A DNA stretch of 64,000 bases from Mucilaginibacter sp. UR6-11 (GCF_020880695.1 NZ_JAJIWO010000003.1:186001-250000), one strand, 5' to 3'. Shown: positions 45,482-54,931, counted from the first letter of the stretch. Notes: generated from the sequence alone by a model not told the origin. Made by a program: numbers and translations.

Positions 45482-45552
45482 CAACCGCGGGGCAAAATGT
45501 TTTGCGTCTCCGGCTTATCAATTTATAATACGTTTTAAAAGACCAATATATT

Positions 45553-47373
45553 ATGAATACCAATCGGGCCAAACTGTTATTCCTGTTCTTCTTTATGATC
45601 TGTTCTGATCTGTTTGCCCAGGAAGCTAAGCTACCTACGGCATGGACCAGGGCTGCTATGACCGCCGCCGTCCCTTTCCCTGACTATCCAAGGCCGCAGT
45701 TGCAGCGCCGGGATTGGCTATGCTTAAACGGCCAATGGGATTACCGTGGCGGTAAAAACACGGCTGACGCGCTCGCTCCGGAAAAATCGATCACTTTTGA
45801 TAATGTGACAGAAAAAATCCGGGTGCCCTATTGCCCTGAGTCTGTATTATCCGGCATACAGCGTGGCCAGGAAATTAATATGTGGTACCGCCGTAGCGTA
45901 GAGATCCCCGCCGACTGGAAAAACAAACAGGTCATCATTCATTTTGATGGCGTTGCCCATCATGCCACTTTATTTGTTAACGGCCATAAGGCAGGCTATC
46001 ACGAAGGAAGCTATGATGGCTTTAGTTTCAACATTACCCCATATTTAATAAACGGTAAAAATACACTTGTGGTAGCGGTGCAGGATTTAAATGACGGCCG
46101 CGTGCCGTCGGGCAAAAGCGGCCCGCGTGGCGATTATACTTTTTGCTCAGGTATATGGCAAACCGTATGGCTGGAGCCTGTTAATAAAAACTACATACAG
46201 AATATCCGGCTGCTGCCCGATTTGGCCAACAGCCGCTTAAAAGTATTGGTGAACACCAGCGGCGGTGGAAAAGTGACCGCCGTAGCTCTGGATGGGAATA
46301 AGGTAGTTTCAGAAACCGAATCGGTCGGCGGTACTTATTTTTACTTACCGCTAAAGGCGCCTAAACTCTGGTCGCCTGATGAGCCTTTTTTGTATGATCT
46401 GAAGATCAGCCTGGCAGATACACATGGCGGCGTTGCAGACGAGGTAAAAAGCTATTTTGGCATGCGCGATATTAAATTAGGCAGGGTTAATGGTGTTAAC
46501 CGGCCATTAATCAACGGCAGGTTTATTATGCAGCTCGGCTTGCTTGATCAGGGTTACTGGCCCGATGGCATTTTAACAGCCCCAACAGAAGAAGCGCTTA
46601 AATTTGATATCCAGTTCACTAAAAACGCAGGCTATAACCTCATCAGGAAACACATGAAGACCGAGCCGCAGCGGTTTTATTACTGGGCTGATAAATTAGG
46701 CCTGTTGGTTTGGCAGGATATGCCAGCCATTTGGTACCAGAATGAAGATACCCTAAAAACCCGCAAGGAATTCAGGAAAGAATTAAAAGCCATTATAGAT
46801 GACCATTATAATTCGCCTTCTATCATCACCTGGGTACCTTTTAATGAAAACTGGGGCGCATTTGATGTTAAAAATATAACCGATTGGGTTAAACAGTACG
46901 ATCCGTCAAGGCTGGTAAACGGCAACTCCGGGTTCAACAACAACCCTGACTATCAAAAAGCCTATGGCGATCCGGGGAATGGTGATTATGTGGATACGCA
47001 TATTTATGTGGGCCCCAACGGGGCTTCAAAACCGGACGAGCACCGTGCGGCCTCCTTGGGCGAATTTGGCGGTGTTGGCTTGTTTGTGAGGGGCCACATG
47101 TGGCCGGTAGAAAACGATGCCTATGCCTATGAACCAACCAAAACACGGTTAACCGACAGGTATGTGCTTTTACTAAACCAGGTAGAACAACTGATGAAGT
47201 ACCGGGGCCTGAGCGTAGCTATCTATACGCAAACTACCGATGTGGAACACGAAGTAAACGGCGTATTGACTTATGATCGCGCCGTTGAGAAAATGGAGAC
47301 AGACCGGGTTAAAGCGGTAAATGAAGCGGTTATTAAAGAAAGTTATAAGCTGGTTCCGGTTGCAGTAAAGTAG
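45553..47373 (+). CDS. Secreted glycoside hydrolase family 2 (beta-galactosidase-like), 606 aa
   Basis: A signal peptide (residues 1-22, ending DLFAQ) is followed by a sugar-binding jelly roll (about 45-210), an Ig-like domain (about 215-310) and a TIM barrel (about 320-600). Catalytic acid/base Glu432 lies in WVPFNENWGAFD, and the nucleophile Glu504 in LGEFGG. GH2 enzymes in this size range are beta-galactosidases, beta-glucuronidases or beta-mannosidases; which one is undecided. It lies inside a glycan-synthesis cluster and converges with a glycosyltransferase gene with only 3 nt between the stops. Confidence 0.92.
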   Translation: MNTNRAKLLFLFFFMICSDLFAQEAKLPTAWTRAAMTAAVPFPDYPRPQLQRRDWLCLNGQWDYRGGKNTADALAPEKSITFDNVTEKIRVPYCPESVLSGIQRGQEINMWYRRSVEIPADWKNKQVIIHFDGVAHHATLFVNGHKAGYHEGSYDGFSFNITPYLINGKNTLVVAVQDLNDGRVPSGKSGPRGDYTFCSGIWQTVWLEPVNKNYIQNIRLLPDLANSRLKVLVNTSGGGKVTAVALDGNKVVSETESVGGTYFYLPLKAPKLWSPDEPFLYDLKISLADTHGGVADEVKSYFGMRDIKLGRVNGVNRPLINGRFIMQLGLLDQGYWPDGILTAPTEEALKFDIQFTKNAGYNLIRKHMKTEPQRFYYWADKLGLLVWQDMPAIWYQNEDTLKTRKEFRKELKAIIDDHYNSPSIITWVPFNENWGAFDVKNITDWVKQYDPSRLVNGNSGFNNNPDYQKAYGDPGNGDYVDTHIYVGPNGASKPDEHRAASLGEFGGVGLFVRGHMWPVENDAYAYEPTKTRLTDRYVLLLNQVEQLMKYRGLSVAIYTQTTDVEHEVNGVLTYDRAVEKMETDRVKAVNEAVIKESYKLVPVAVK

Positions 47374-47376
47374 GCG

Positions 47377-48294
47377 CTAGTTCTTAGCCCCGCGCTTTAT
47401 TTTCCATTGCTTAAACAGGCGCATGCCCCTTTGCATGAGCGTACCCTTGCGGTTTTTCAGAAAGCGCTTAATGGCCTGGTGCGCCTGGGCGTTCTCTTTG
47501 ATTTCCTCCGGGAATTGGATTACCGGCTGTTGGGCCACGCTAACCCCGTACATGTTTTCGATATTTGAATGCACCCCGGTACCATCATGCCCTATGTTAT
47601 GCACCAGTGAGCGCGCAGGATTGAGCGTAAGCCCTCCTTTTAAGAAAATCGACGCATACCACCGGATGGCCCACGAATTGTTTCTGCCGGCCTTAAACTC
47701 CTCCATTTGCTTCCAGAAGTTCATGGTATATTCTATCGAAAAATCATATTTCTTTTCCAGGTCAAACTGCGCCATCAATTTGTCAATATCCGGTTCAAAA
47801 TCGCGCCAGGCACGCGCCCAGGTGGCCCAGCCCCAGCTGGTGGCTATGCGGTAAAAAAAAGTATCGGGCAGGGATTTATCATCCAGCTCATACATGTAGG
47901 CGCCGATATGCATTACTGCATCATCGTTTTGATACCGGGTTAGCCCTTCGTTAAAATACTGCAGGGTATAGGGCGACGAGATCAGGTCGTCCTCAAATAC
48001 AATGATCTTTCCAAACTCGCTCACCAACTGGCTTACCCCCATTATGATTGAATTGGCAAGCCCCATGTTTTCCTTACGGGCAATCAGTTTAACCGATTTA
48101 AAACCGGTAAGCCCGTCAATTAATGCCCTCACCTCGTCAACTTTTGCAACGTCAGCAGCCGTTTTCGGCCCGTCAGAAAACACAAATAACGCCGAGTCGG
48201 CAGCTAACAGGTTCTGCTGCAGCGAGGCCAGGGTACGGCGCGTATGGTCGGGGCGGTTATAGACAAACAGGGCTATGGGCGCAAGGTTCTGCAT
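47377..48294 (-). CDS. GNT-I-like / family 2-type glycosyltransferase (305 aa)
   Basis: A soluble GT-A enzyme. PIALFVYNRPDHTRRTLASL and ALFVFSDGPKTA form the nucleotide fold, FEDDLISSPYTLQYFNEGL carries the DDL metal motif, and YRIATSWGWATWARAWRDFE is the acceptor region typical of Bacteroidota GNT1-like enzymes. It begins at an ATG that shares one base with the stop of the upstream methyltransferase gene (TAATG), the last gene of a six-gene run starting at 53207. Confidence 0.88.
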   Translation of the reverse strand: MQNLAPIALFVYNRPDHTRRTLASLQQNLLAADSALFVFSDGPKTAADVAKVDEVRALIDGLTGFKSVKLIARKENMGLANSIIMGVSQLVSEFGKIIVFEDDLISSPYTLQYFNEGLTRYQNDDAVMHIGAYMYELDDKSLPDTFFYRIATSWGWATWARAWRDFEPDIDKLMAQFDLEKKYDFSIEYTMNFWKQMEEFKAGRNNSWAIRWYASIFLKGGLTLNPARSLVHNIGHDGTGVHSNIENMYGVSVAQQPVIQFPEEIKENAQAHQAIKRFLKNRKGTLMQRGMRLFKQWKIKRGAKN

Positions 48295-49067
48295 TAAAAT
48301 ATCTCTGGTTGATGGTCTGCTTTTCTACACAGAACGGTATAATAATTAGCAAATTGTTCTTCTACCTTTTTACCAAATATAGCAGCCGCGAGCTTTTTTA
48401 TCGAGTGTTCCAGGTCTATTTTAAAAGAAGTTAAAAAATTCCTGGGCTTTTTCAGGGTATTGAATGTATAGAACCTGGTTACTTCGGGCGCTATGGTATC
48501 CGTCAGATCCTTTACCACTTCAAATCCTTCCGTCAGCAACAAATAACGGAGTGAGGTTGGCGTATAAACATTAATATGCCCGTAAGCCAGGAAATGTTTA
48601 ATGCGGCTGTCCACCCCTGCCCGGTAATCGCGGGGCACTTCAATCAGTACCATTTTGGCAACACGTTTCAGTTCGCGCAGCAGTAACCGCTCATGCTCAA
48701 CATGCTCCAATACATGGGTAAGGATGATCAGGTCCATGCTGTCATCTTCAAACGGTAAATGATAGCCGTCAAACTCCTGTACAGATTTTATGGCGGCTAT
48801 GTTTCTTTCTTTTATCCGCTCCACTCCGCTTGCAGACAGCTCAACCGCGTGTAACTCGGGCGCAAAACCGCGTTCGGCCAGCAGCTTTAAAATTACGCCG
48901 TCGCCTGCACCAACTTCCAGCACTTTATCAAAAGTATATCCTTTACAAACGGCTAAAATATGCTCAACCTTATATTTGGCGCCCAGCATGCGCCAGGTTT
49001 CATCATTATTTTCATAATAATGATCATAGGCTGTTTTAAGATTTTCGCTACTGTTAACTTCCTGCAT
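48294..49067 (-). CDS. Class I SAM-dependent methyltransferase
   Basis: A 257-residue UbiE/UbiG-type methyltransferase: motif I VLEVGAGDGVILKLLAERG, motif II FEDDSMDLIILTHVLEHVEH, motif III RVAKMVLIEVPRDY. Its C-terminus (about residues 200-257) is basic and helical. Substrate unknown; context suggests a glycan or sugar nucleotide. It lies 5 nt downstream of the flippase and overlaps the next glycosyltransferase gene by one base. Confidence 0.88.
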   Translation of the reverse strand: MQEVNSSENLKTAYDHYYENNDETWRMLGAKYKVEHILAVCKGYTFDKVLEVGAGDGVILKLLAERGFAPELHAVELSASGVERIKERNIAAIKSVQEFDGYHLPFEDDSMDLIILTHVLEHVEHERLLLRELKRVAKMVLIEVPRDYRAGVDSRIKHFLAYGHINVYTPTSLRYLLLTEGFEVVKDLTDTIAPEVTRFYTFNTLKKPRNFLTSFKIDLEHSIKKLAAAIFGKKVEEQFANYYTVLCRKADHQPEIF

Positions 49068-49072
49068 CGTTG

Positions 49073-50575
49073 TTATTTCCTGGTAAATTTAAAAACACTA
49101 TCAATTAACTGGTTTACATCATCAGATATTTTAAGCAGATAGGCCAATGATAAATAAATAACTGCAACCACTGCCGACCGTAAGATCAGGTCTATATATA
49201 TATCATGCCCCAGCGGTAAATATAAACCGGTTAATAAAGTAATTATACTGATAATGATAATCGATACATGTGTCCTGCCAAAAGGCTGCAGGCCAAATTT
49301 CAGTTTTACATAGATCCAGTATAAAAAATTAAGGATAAACATGGTCATGAAATAAGCTATGGCGGCGCCCATCATCCCTATCCGCGGGATAAGCAGCCAG
49401 TTTGCGGCTACGCAAAAAAACACCGACCCGACAATAAAGTAGGTGGTAAACTTATAATGTTTGGATAAGTTAATGATATAGCCGTTTACCCCGCCGGTAA
49501 TGTCTGTTAAAAACCCAAGGCCCACTACAATAAATACATTAAAATAGGTGGTAAACTCATCTTTATGTTTATGCAGCAACACGTTAATCAGAAAATTCCT
49601 GTTTACGACAATCCCGATAAATAATAACGATCCTATTAACATTTGCATTACCGATGTTTTATAATAGATCTTGCCAATTTTAGGCAAATCGTTATCAGAC
49701 CAGGCCTGCGCTATAATTTGTAATGATGTACGGTTCAATGCCTTGGCAGGTAAGCTTATAGCTAGGGCTATGGCAAAAAATGTGGTATAAATGGCAATTA
49801 TCGGCAGTTCATTTTTTACGCTTAACGCCATTAACATTATGTTATCAAGGTTTAGTATCAACGCTGCCGAGGTACTGCTTAAAAGAGTATAAAAACCATA
49901 TTTAACAAATTCTTTTTTCTGACTTACAATTTGCGGCGATATCCGGCCCAGTTTAAAATCGCGCCCGCGGTACACGTAAAATAACAGGATAGCTATCATG
50001 GCTATATTGGCGGCCAGGTATATGGATAAAAAATCGTGATAGGTAATAAGTGCCGCTTCTATTAATAATACACTTACCAGCGTAAATACACGCAATAGCA
50101 CCTCGCGTAAGAATGAGGACAGCACGTTTTTAAAAACCGTAATAGCCAGGCTCTCTATCACCGTATAAACCATGGTTAAGAAGGACAACGGGATTAAATA
50201 ATAAAAATACCGGACCAGCAGTTCAGATCCCGGTTTATGGCTGTAATGCCTTATAATTGAATTCTGGAAAAACAGAAAGACAAGGGTAAATAAAACGAAG
50301 CTGATAACACACCACGCAATTACAAAGGTTACAAAGCCACCATGCTTTTTATCATCACTGCGAAAATCGGGGAGATATTTAAATATAATATTATTTATAC
50401 CTACCGATGCAATTTGCGCATACAGCAGCGTAATAGTATTCATAATGGCAAAAAAACCTATTTCTTCGAGCGTTAAAATCCGCTGAAATAAAACTACCAG
50501 ATTAAAGAAACCAAGCGCGGTACCGGCATACAAGATAATGCTGTTATAAAACCCCTGTTTCTTTAATAAATTCAT
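49073..50575 (-). CDS. Wzx-like polysaccharide flippase (500 aa)
   Basis: A membrane protein with about 14 hydrophobic helices. The MOP-family N-terminus GFYNSIILYAGTALGFFNLVVLF and block TLEEIGFFAIMNTITLLY are present. It would move lipid-linked repeats across the membrane for the polymer made by this cluster. The gene overlaps the upstream GT4 gene by 4 nt (ATGA) and precedes a methyltransferase by 5 nt, so it is coupled to both. Confidence 0.9.
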   Translation of the reverse strand: MNLLKKQGFYNSIILYAGTALGFFNLVVLFQRILTLEEIGFFAIMNTITLLYAQIASVGINNIIFKYLPDFRSDDKKHGGFVTFVIAWCVISFVLFTLVFLFFQNSIIRHYSHKPGSELLVRYFYYLIPLSFLTMVYTVIESLAITVFKNVLSSFLREVLLRVFTLVSVLLIEAALITYHDFLSIYLAANIAMIAILLFYVYRGRDFKLGRISPQIVSQKKEFVKYGFYTLLSSTSAALILNLDNIMLMALSVKNELPIIAIYTTFFAIALAISLPAKALNRTSLQIIAQAWSDNDLPKIGKIYYKTSVMQMLIGSLLFIGIVVNRNFLINVLLHKHKDEFTTYFNVFIVVGLGFLTDITGGVNGYIINLSKHYKFTTYFIVGSVFFCVAANWLLIPRIGMMGAAIAYFMTMFILNFLYWIYVKLKFGLQPFGRTHVSIIIISIITLLTGLYLPLGHDIYIDLILRSAVVAVIYLSLAYLLKISDDVNQLIDSVFKFTRK

Positions 50576-51693
50576 TTAATGCTTTTTTGTATGATACTGT
50601 CAAGCAAAGCTATACGCGATTTGATATGGTAGTTGAGCATTATATGCCCGCGTCCGGCTTTGCCTAATTTAACTGCCAGCCCGGGCGACCCGGCTAATTT
50701 AATCATTCCCTGCGCCATACCGTCTATATCATGTTCGGCGGTTAAAAAGCCGGTAACACCGTCAATAACCGCTTCTTTTATACCGGCATGGCGTGTTGAC
50801 ACTACCGGCAGCCCTGATGAGGATGCCTCAAGTACCGATACCGGGGTACCTTCCCTGTCGCCATCAGCAGCAGTTACCGAATGCTGCACATAGGCGCGCA
50901 TGTTTTTTATCAGCTCTTTAATCTGTGTCTTATTCAAGACCCCCGCCAGGGTTACCTGCGATTGCAGATTTAAATTGCCAACCAGTTTTTTTGTTTCCTC
51001 AAACAGCGGGCCGTCTCCAACCATCCATAATTTGGCGTCGGGGAATTTATCGGCCACAATTTTAAATGCCTTTACCACTGATGAAGGCGACTTTTTTTCT
51101 ACAAACCGTCCTATCGCTAAAAAATTACGGGGCGAATTTGAAATATCTGCCAGCGGGAAATCTTCAGTGTCAACCCCGCATGAAGCGTTGTAGATCTTAT
51201 CAGCAGGGGCGCCCATTTCCTTTAATTTTTCAACCATATCCGCCGATACGGAAATAAAAGCGCTGGCATAATTAAACGCATCCCGGTAAAGATCCTTATA
51301 CTCCGAAACAGTGCTGCGGTTATATACGTCGGCACCATGGTAATGAATGACCAGCGGAACATTGGCTTGTTTGCAGGCCTGGGTTACCATTGCGCCTACC
51401 ATGCCATATTCAGCAAATACGGCATCAACGTGTTTTTCAACCAGGTAGCATTTCAGGGCGTTGGTTCTGACAGCTATGCGTTTACGCTTTAAAACTTTTT
51501 TCTGGAACAAATAGCTTAAAAGCCCCCATTTTGATTTGATAAGCGGCTTATCCTCATTATCATAAACAGGGAACGCACCACCATACAATACCAGCTTATT
51601 GCCGGCCAGCAGGTCGATATGCGCCTGTACAAACGTTTCAGAAAAAGAGGATTTATTAGGCTTTATAATGCACAAGGTGTAGCCGCTATCCAT
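50572..51693 (-). CDS. Family 4 glycosyltransferase
   Basis: A 373-residue GT-B enzyme. It has the Bacteroidota start YTLCIIKPNKSSFSETFVQAH, the HYHGADVYNRSTVSEYK acceptor block, the ASCGVDTEDFPL and FLAIGRFVEKKSP segments and the donor site GTPVSVLEASSSGLPVVS. It belongs to the amylovoran/colanic-acid type of GT4 enzymes. The sugar is unknown. It starts 2 nt after a methyltransferase gene and overlaps the flippase by 4 nt. Confidence 0.92.
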   Translation of the reverse strand: MDSGYTLCIIKPNKSSFSETFVQAHIDLLAGNKLVLYGGAFPVYDNEDKPLIKSKWGLLSYLFQKKVLKRKRIAVRTNALKCYLVEKHVDAVFAEYGMVGAMVTQACKQANVPLVIHYHGADVYNRSTVSEYKDLYRDAFNYASAFISVSADMVEKLKEMGAPADKIYNASCGVDTEDFPLADISNSPRNFLAIGRFVEKKSPSSVVKAFKIVADKFPDAKLWMVGDGPLFEETKKLVGNLNLQSQVTLAGVLNKTQIKELIKNMRAYVQHSVTAADGDREGTPVSVLEASSSGLPVVSTRHAGIKEAVIDGVTGFLTAEHDIDGMAQGMIKLAGSPGLAVKLGKAGRGHIMLNYHIKSRIALLDSIIQKSIK

Positions 51694-51695
51694 GT

Positions 51696-52466
51696 TTATC
51701 CTAATTTGCGGCGAACAAAAGCCTTACGGAAATAACTGCCTAACCTGGCTTTTGCTTTACCGATTATCCTTTCTGTCCTTTGGGCCGCGGTTACCGGTTT
51801 TGGTGTAAAAAACGCGGTTAAAAAATCGTCGTTCTTTTCAAGCACTATGTGCGTATAATCGGCCGTGTGCCAAACATCTTTCTGGTGATAAAGGATCACC
51901 TCGGTACCTGTATCCTCTGCCAGCTTGCCTATTACACTAAACGTAATATGCTCATCCACCGGCTGCATAGTTTCGGGGCGGTTAACCAGGCACCATTTAA
52001 GGTTATGCGGTGTGGGCACAGTAAGTACAATTTTACCTTTGTTCCTTAATATTTTTGCCAGCGCGGCGTGTACCGCGGGCCTGTCCTCAACAGCTATATG
52101 TTCGTAAACATCCATAAAAACAATCAGGTCAAACTGTTCGTCTTTAAATGTTTCGGGGGTTAATATGGTTTCTCTAAAATCAAGCTTATCATCCGCGAAC
52201 AGCTTTTGCGCTATCTGGATAGACATGGTACTGATATCAATACCGGTAACATGTGCATTTGGCCACTGCTTATGCATACGGTTACAAATGCTGCCCATAC
52301 CGCAGCCTACTTCTAAAATGCGTAACGGTGCTTCGGGCGCAAAACGCATAATGGTTTTCCAGCCAAATTCAATCCGCGGATTGACAATAATATAGTCGTT
52401 TAGTTTGTACTTAACGTGCTCGTCATAATATGATACTACGTTTTCACGGTCTATTTTTTCTTCCAT
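51696..52466 (-). CDS. Class I SAM-dependent methyltransferase
   Basis: A 256-residue enzyme with motif I RILEVGCGMGSICNRM, motif II FDLIVFMDVYEHIAVEDRP and motif III LRNKGKIVLTVPTPH. The basic tail ends SYFRKAFVRRKLG. It is probably a sugar O-methyltransferase of the cluster. A promoter-like TACCTTTG (52511-52504) lies upstream within the gap to the next methyltransferase, and the GT4 gene follows after 2 nt. Confidence 0.88.
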   Translation of the reverse strand: MEEKIDRENVVSYYDEHVKYKLNDYIIVNPRIEFGWKTIMRFAPEAPLRILEVGCGMGSICNRMHKQWPNAHVTGIDISTMSIQIAQKLFADDKLDFRETILTPETFKDEQFDLIVFMDVYEHIAVEDRPAVHAALAKILRNKGKIVLTVPTPHNLKWCLVNRPETMQPVDEHITFSVIGKLAEDTGTEVILYHQKDVWHTADYTHIVLEKNDDFLTAFFTPKPVTAAQRTERIIGKAKARLGSYFRKAFVRRKLG

Positions 52467-52503
52467 TTATAATACGGGGAATAGATTTGATTTTAGTCGT
52501 CCA

Positions 52504-52511
52504 CAAAGGTA
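52504..52511 (-). promoter_or_regulatory. Internal -7 box in the glycan operon
   Basis: TACCTTTG on the minus strand fits TAnnTTTG and lies 37 nt before the methyltransferase ATG at 52466. It could give a separate transcript for the downstream five genes. No -33 element is clear. Confidence 0.4.
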
Positions 52512-52523
52512 CTTAAATATTCA

Positions 52524-53207
52524 TTATAGTGGTTTTTGGGCAACCACAATATACAAAGCACCGTCGCGGTCGCGCTGCGCCTGCGAGTGCAGTTTATCAA
52601 ACAAATTAATGATACCCTGCATGATGACAGACCATACCGGAACCAAAAACCGCGGTAATTTAAACAATATCCCATCCTGGAACAATTGCAGCCCGCTTGC
52701 GGTAAGGCCCAGCACACCGGTAAATGAGGCTAGCGTGAAAGCTTCTTTTTCAACGGTCTTTTTTAATCCGGCGCCCGTCCAGCGCCAGTAATCATTTGGT
52801 GTGGGGTGATACAGCCAGTAGCCATGCGTGGTCAGGATCATAGAGCCGCCGGGCTTTAACAGGCGCCAGGCTTCCTGCAGATAGCCTTCCGGCGAATCAA
52901 CATGCTCCAACACCTGGTTGGACAGGATGATATCGGCATAATTATCAGGCAGGGTGGTTTTACTGTCAAAACCGATATGATGGTCGGCCCGGGGGTTCAT
53001 TTCCAGGTCGACACCCAGGTATTTACCAACGTGAGGTTCAATAACCGGTTTATATGGCATATCGCCACAGCCAAAATCTATTAAAACCTGGTTCTTATTA
53101 TTAGCAGTAAGCTCTTCAATTTTCTTAACAGTTGCATCCCTTAATTGGGTAAGCACCACATAACGCGGATTAAATATACTGGGGTACAGGCGGTCATTAC
53201 CTTTCAT
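52524..53207 (-). CDS. Class I SAM-dependent methyltransferase
   Basis: A 227-residue enzyme. Motif I VLIDFGCGDMPYKPVIEP, a YLGVDLEMNPRADHH acidic loop, motif II NYADIILSNQVLEHVDSPEG, motif III LLKPGGSMILTTHGYWLYHP. It is the first gene of the minus-strand glycan run that continues to 47377. A hydrophobic stretch near residues 165-180 could associate with the membrane. Acceptor unknown. Confidence 0.88.
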   Translation of the reverse strand: MKGNDRLYPSIFNPRYVVLTQLRDATVKKIEELTANNKNQVLIDFGCGDMPYKPVIEPHVGKYLGVDLEMNPRADHHIGFDSKTTLPDNYADIILSNQVLEHVDSPEGYLQEAWRLLKPGGSMILTTHGYWLYHPTPNDYWRWTGAGLKKTVEKEAFTLASFTGVLGLTASGLQLFQDGILFKLPRFLVPVWSVIMQGIINLFDKLHSQAQRDRDGALYIVVAQKPL

Positions 53208-53278
53208 CCGGCTAAGTTAATTCTTTTTTGCACAGGTGTAAAAATCCTTGTTTAACAATCGGGTAAATTACCGTTCAC

Positions 53279-54082
53279 CTATTTTGCGTAAACGTATAAT
53301 TTTTGGATGTCATTAAGGCTTAAAGCGCGGCTGTACAAACGTATTTCGTCAAGCGCGCCGTAAAGATAATATCCGTTACTGCCCGTGTTACGGTTATCAC
53401 TGCCGATATACAAATCAGCCGCCGTGCTGGCATTTGGTGTAGGTATCTGCCCGGTCACACTATTTAAAACACCATTGATATAAAGGCTTATCTGCTGTTT
53501 TTGCACATTGTATACCGTGGTTAGCATGTACCATTTATTTAACTGGATGCTATTTATACCTACCGCCGCCGGGTCGGTTCCGCCGGATACGTTAAAAAAG
53601 GGTGCGCCCAAAATATTAGTGCCGTTTACAGCAAATCCGGTGATAGATGAACCCCAGCCGTTAGCAGACCCCGTGCCCCTTTTTGAAAGCACGAAAGAAC
53701 CCGAAGAGGTGTTGTAATGTGTTAAATTAACCCATGTGTTTATCGTAAAATCCGTATTGCTTAATCGTAACGCCGGGTTATCTTTAACCATTAAAAAACT
53801 GCTTGTTCCATTAAATAAATAAGCCGAATGCGGATTACCTGATCTGTCAGCCGTTAATTTAATGCTATCGGCTGTTGCCGTGTTGCCATTACCTGATGAA
53901 TCAACTGCACTGGTGGTTGAATTGTTATTAAAAGCATAATAGGCTATCAGTCCTGTTTTTAAACTATCAATGGTGGGTGTCGGGATGGGGGGTGTAGTTG
54001 CCTTAACAGGATCAAACTTTTTACACGAACTACCCATACTTAACAGAATAGCTGTAACACACAATAAGGCAATGTTTTTCAT
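53279..54082 (-). CDS. Lipoprotein with one LamG-type domain (267 aa)
   Basis: Lipobox SMGSSC near residue 20, a Pro/Thr-rich linker, then one concanavalin-like LamG/laminin domain (about residues 45-260) with the recurrent marks GLIAYYAFNNN, SSGNGNTATADS, NTWVNLTHYN and DEIRLYSRALS. Such domains bind carbohydrates or proteins. It resembles each half of the two-domain protein at 55001-56452. No catalytic residues are visible. It lies 49 nt downstream of the duplicated-domain lipoprotein. Confidence 0.88.
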   Translation of the reverse strand: MKNIALLCVTAILLSMGSSCKKFDPVKATTPPIPTPTIDSLKTGLIAYYAFNNNSTTSAVDSSGNGNTATADSIKLTADRSGNPHSAYLFNGTSSFLMVKDNPALRLSNTDFTINTWVNLTHYNTSSGSFVLSKRGTGSANGWGSSITGFAVNGTNILGAPFFNVSGGTDPAAVGINSIQLNKWYMLTTVYNVQKQQISLYINGVLNSVTGQIPTPNASTAADLYIGSDNRNTGSNGYYLYGALDEIRLYSRALSLNDIQKLYVYAK

Positions 54083-54131
54083 TTTAAGGTTAGATTATGC
54101 AGCTAAAATAGAACTTTTCCTGTCATTACAA

Positions 54132-54908
54132 CTATTTATGCTTCATATAATGCTGCAGATAGTTTATTTTGGCTATGGTATCTTTTCGCCATATCACCAG
54201 CGAGTCCTTAGTTAACTTTTGCACCTCGAAGTACCGCTCGTTTACCTTCCGTTTATCCAGTACAATCAGGCAACCGGGTTGGGCGATACCCCAGGTACCG
54301 TTTAACGGCGGTGGTGGCGGCATGCCATTTACCGGGCCCATTACTAAATTATAACTTGCGTCGGGGTTTAGTTTAAAATAGCCCGGCTGTTTTAAATAAA
54401 TTGCTTTAAAAACCGTATCAGGGCCATAAGGCGCCTCAAGTGTAAAAACATTATCCCATCTAAATTGCAGACTGGCCAGTGTGGGGCATTTAAACGCCGT
54501 ATAGCGTTGCAGAATGGTAGTATGCCCAACGGTTTGCTTCAGGGTCAATGAATCATCCGACAGCCGGATAACCGAAAACCTGCGTTCTTTAGCGGTAGTT
54601 GGGTTAAGCACAAATTCACAGTCCCTGTTAATGTTCCATTTGCCGTTTACCGGGGCGTCATCACTAAACAAATTGTAAGTAAAGTCGCCATTGATCTGGA
54701 AGTAGCCGCTTGGGTGGGTTATATGGTGACTAATTAGTTTGCCATCAGCGTCACGGACATCCGTTTCGGTTGCCTCAACGGCCCATCTTTTTAAATAATC
54801 AATTGATGATTCGTGCAGGCATATCTGGCTTGATCTTACCTCTTTTTTACAGGAATTAAAAAATAAGCCCGCAAGCAAGATTAAACAGGCCAAAAAATAT
54901 CTCTTCAT
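54132..54908 (-). CDS. Lipoprotein with an internally duplicated beta domain (258 aa)
   Basis: Lipobox FFNSC near residue 18, then two similar beta-rich halves of about 100 residues. The first has GYFQINGDFTYNL, NGKWNINRDCEFVL and ERRFSVIRLSDDSL. The second has GYFKLNPDASYNL, NGTWGIAQPGCLIVL and ERYFEVQKLTKDSL. This resembles lipocalin-like domains found in Bacteroidota surface lipoproteins. I use the ATG at 54908, which gives a proper signal peptide; a TTG 18 nt upstream would start next to the -7 box at 54924-54931. Function unknown. Confidence 0.8.
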   Translation of the reverse strand: MKRYFLACLILLAGLFFNSCKKEVRSSQICLHESSIDYLKRWAVEATETDVRDADGKLISHHITHPSGYFQINGDFTYNLFSDDAPVNGKWNINRDCEFVLNPTTAKERRFSVIRLSDDSLTLKQTVGHTTILQRYTAFKCPTLASLQFRWDNVFTLEAPYGPDTVFKAIYLKQPGYFKLNPDASYNLVMGPVNGMPPPPPLNGTWGIAQPGCLIVLDKRKVNERYFEVQKLTKDSLVIWRKDTIAKINYLQHYMKHK

Positions 54909-54923
54909 CACTTTATTAAAACG

Positions 54924-54931
54924 CAAATATA
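54924..54931 (-). promoter_or_regulatory. -7 box of the duplicated-domain lipoprotein gene
   Basis: TATATTTG on the minus strand, 15 nt before the ATG at 54908; supports that start. Confidence 0.6.

Noticed and set aside
45495..45508. Small hairpin after the methyltransferase gene as a terminator
   Set aside because: GCAAAA/TTTTGC is short and no T-run follows.
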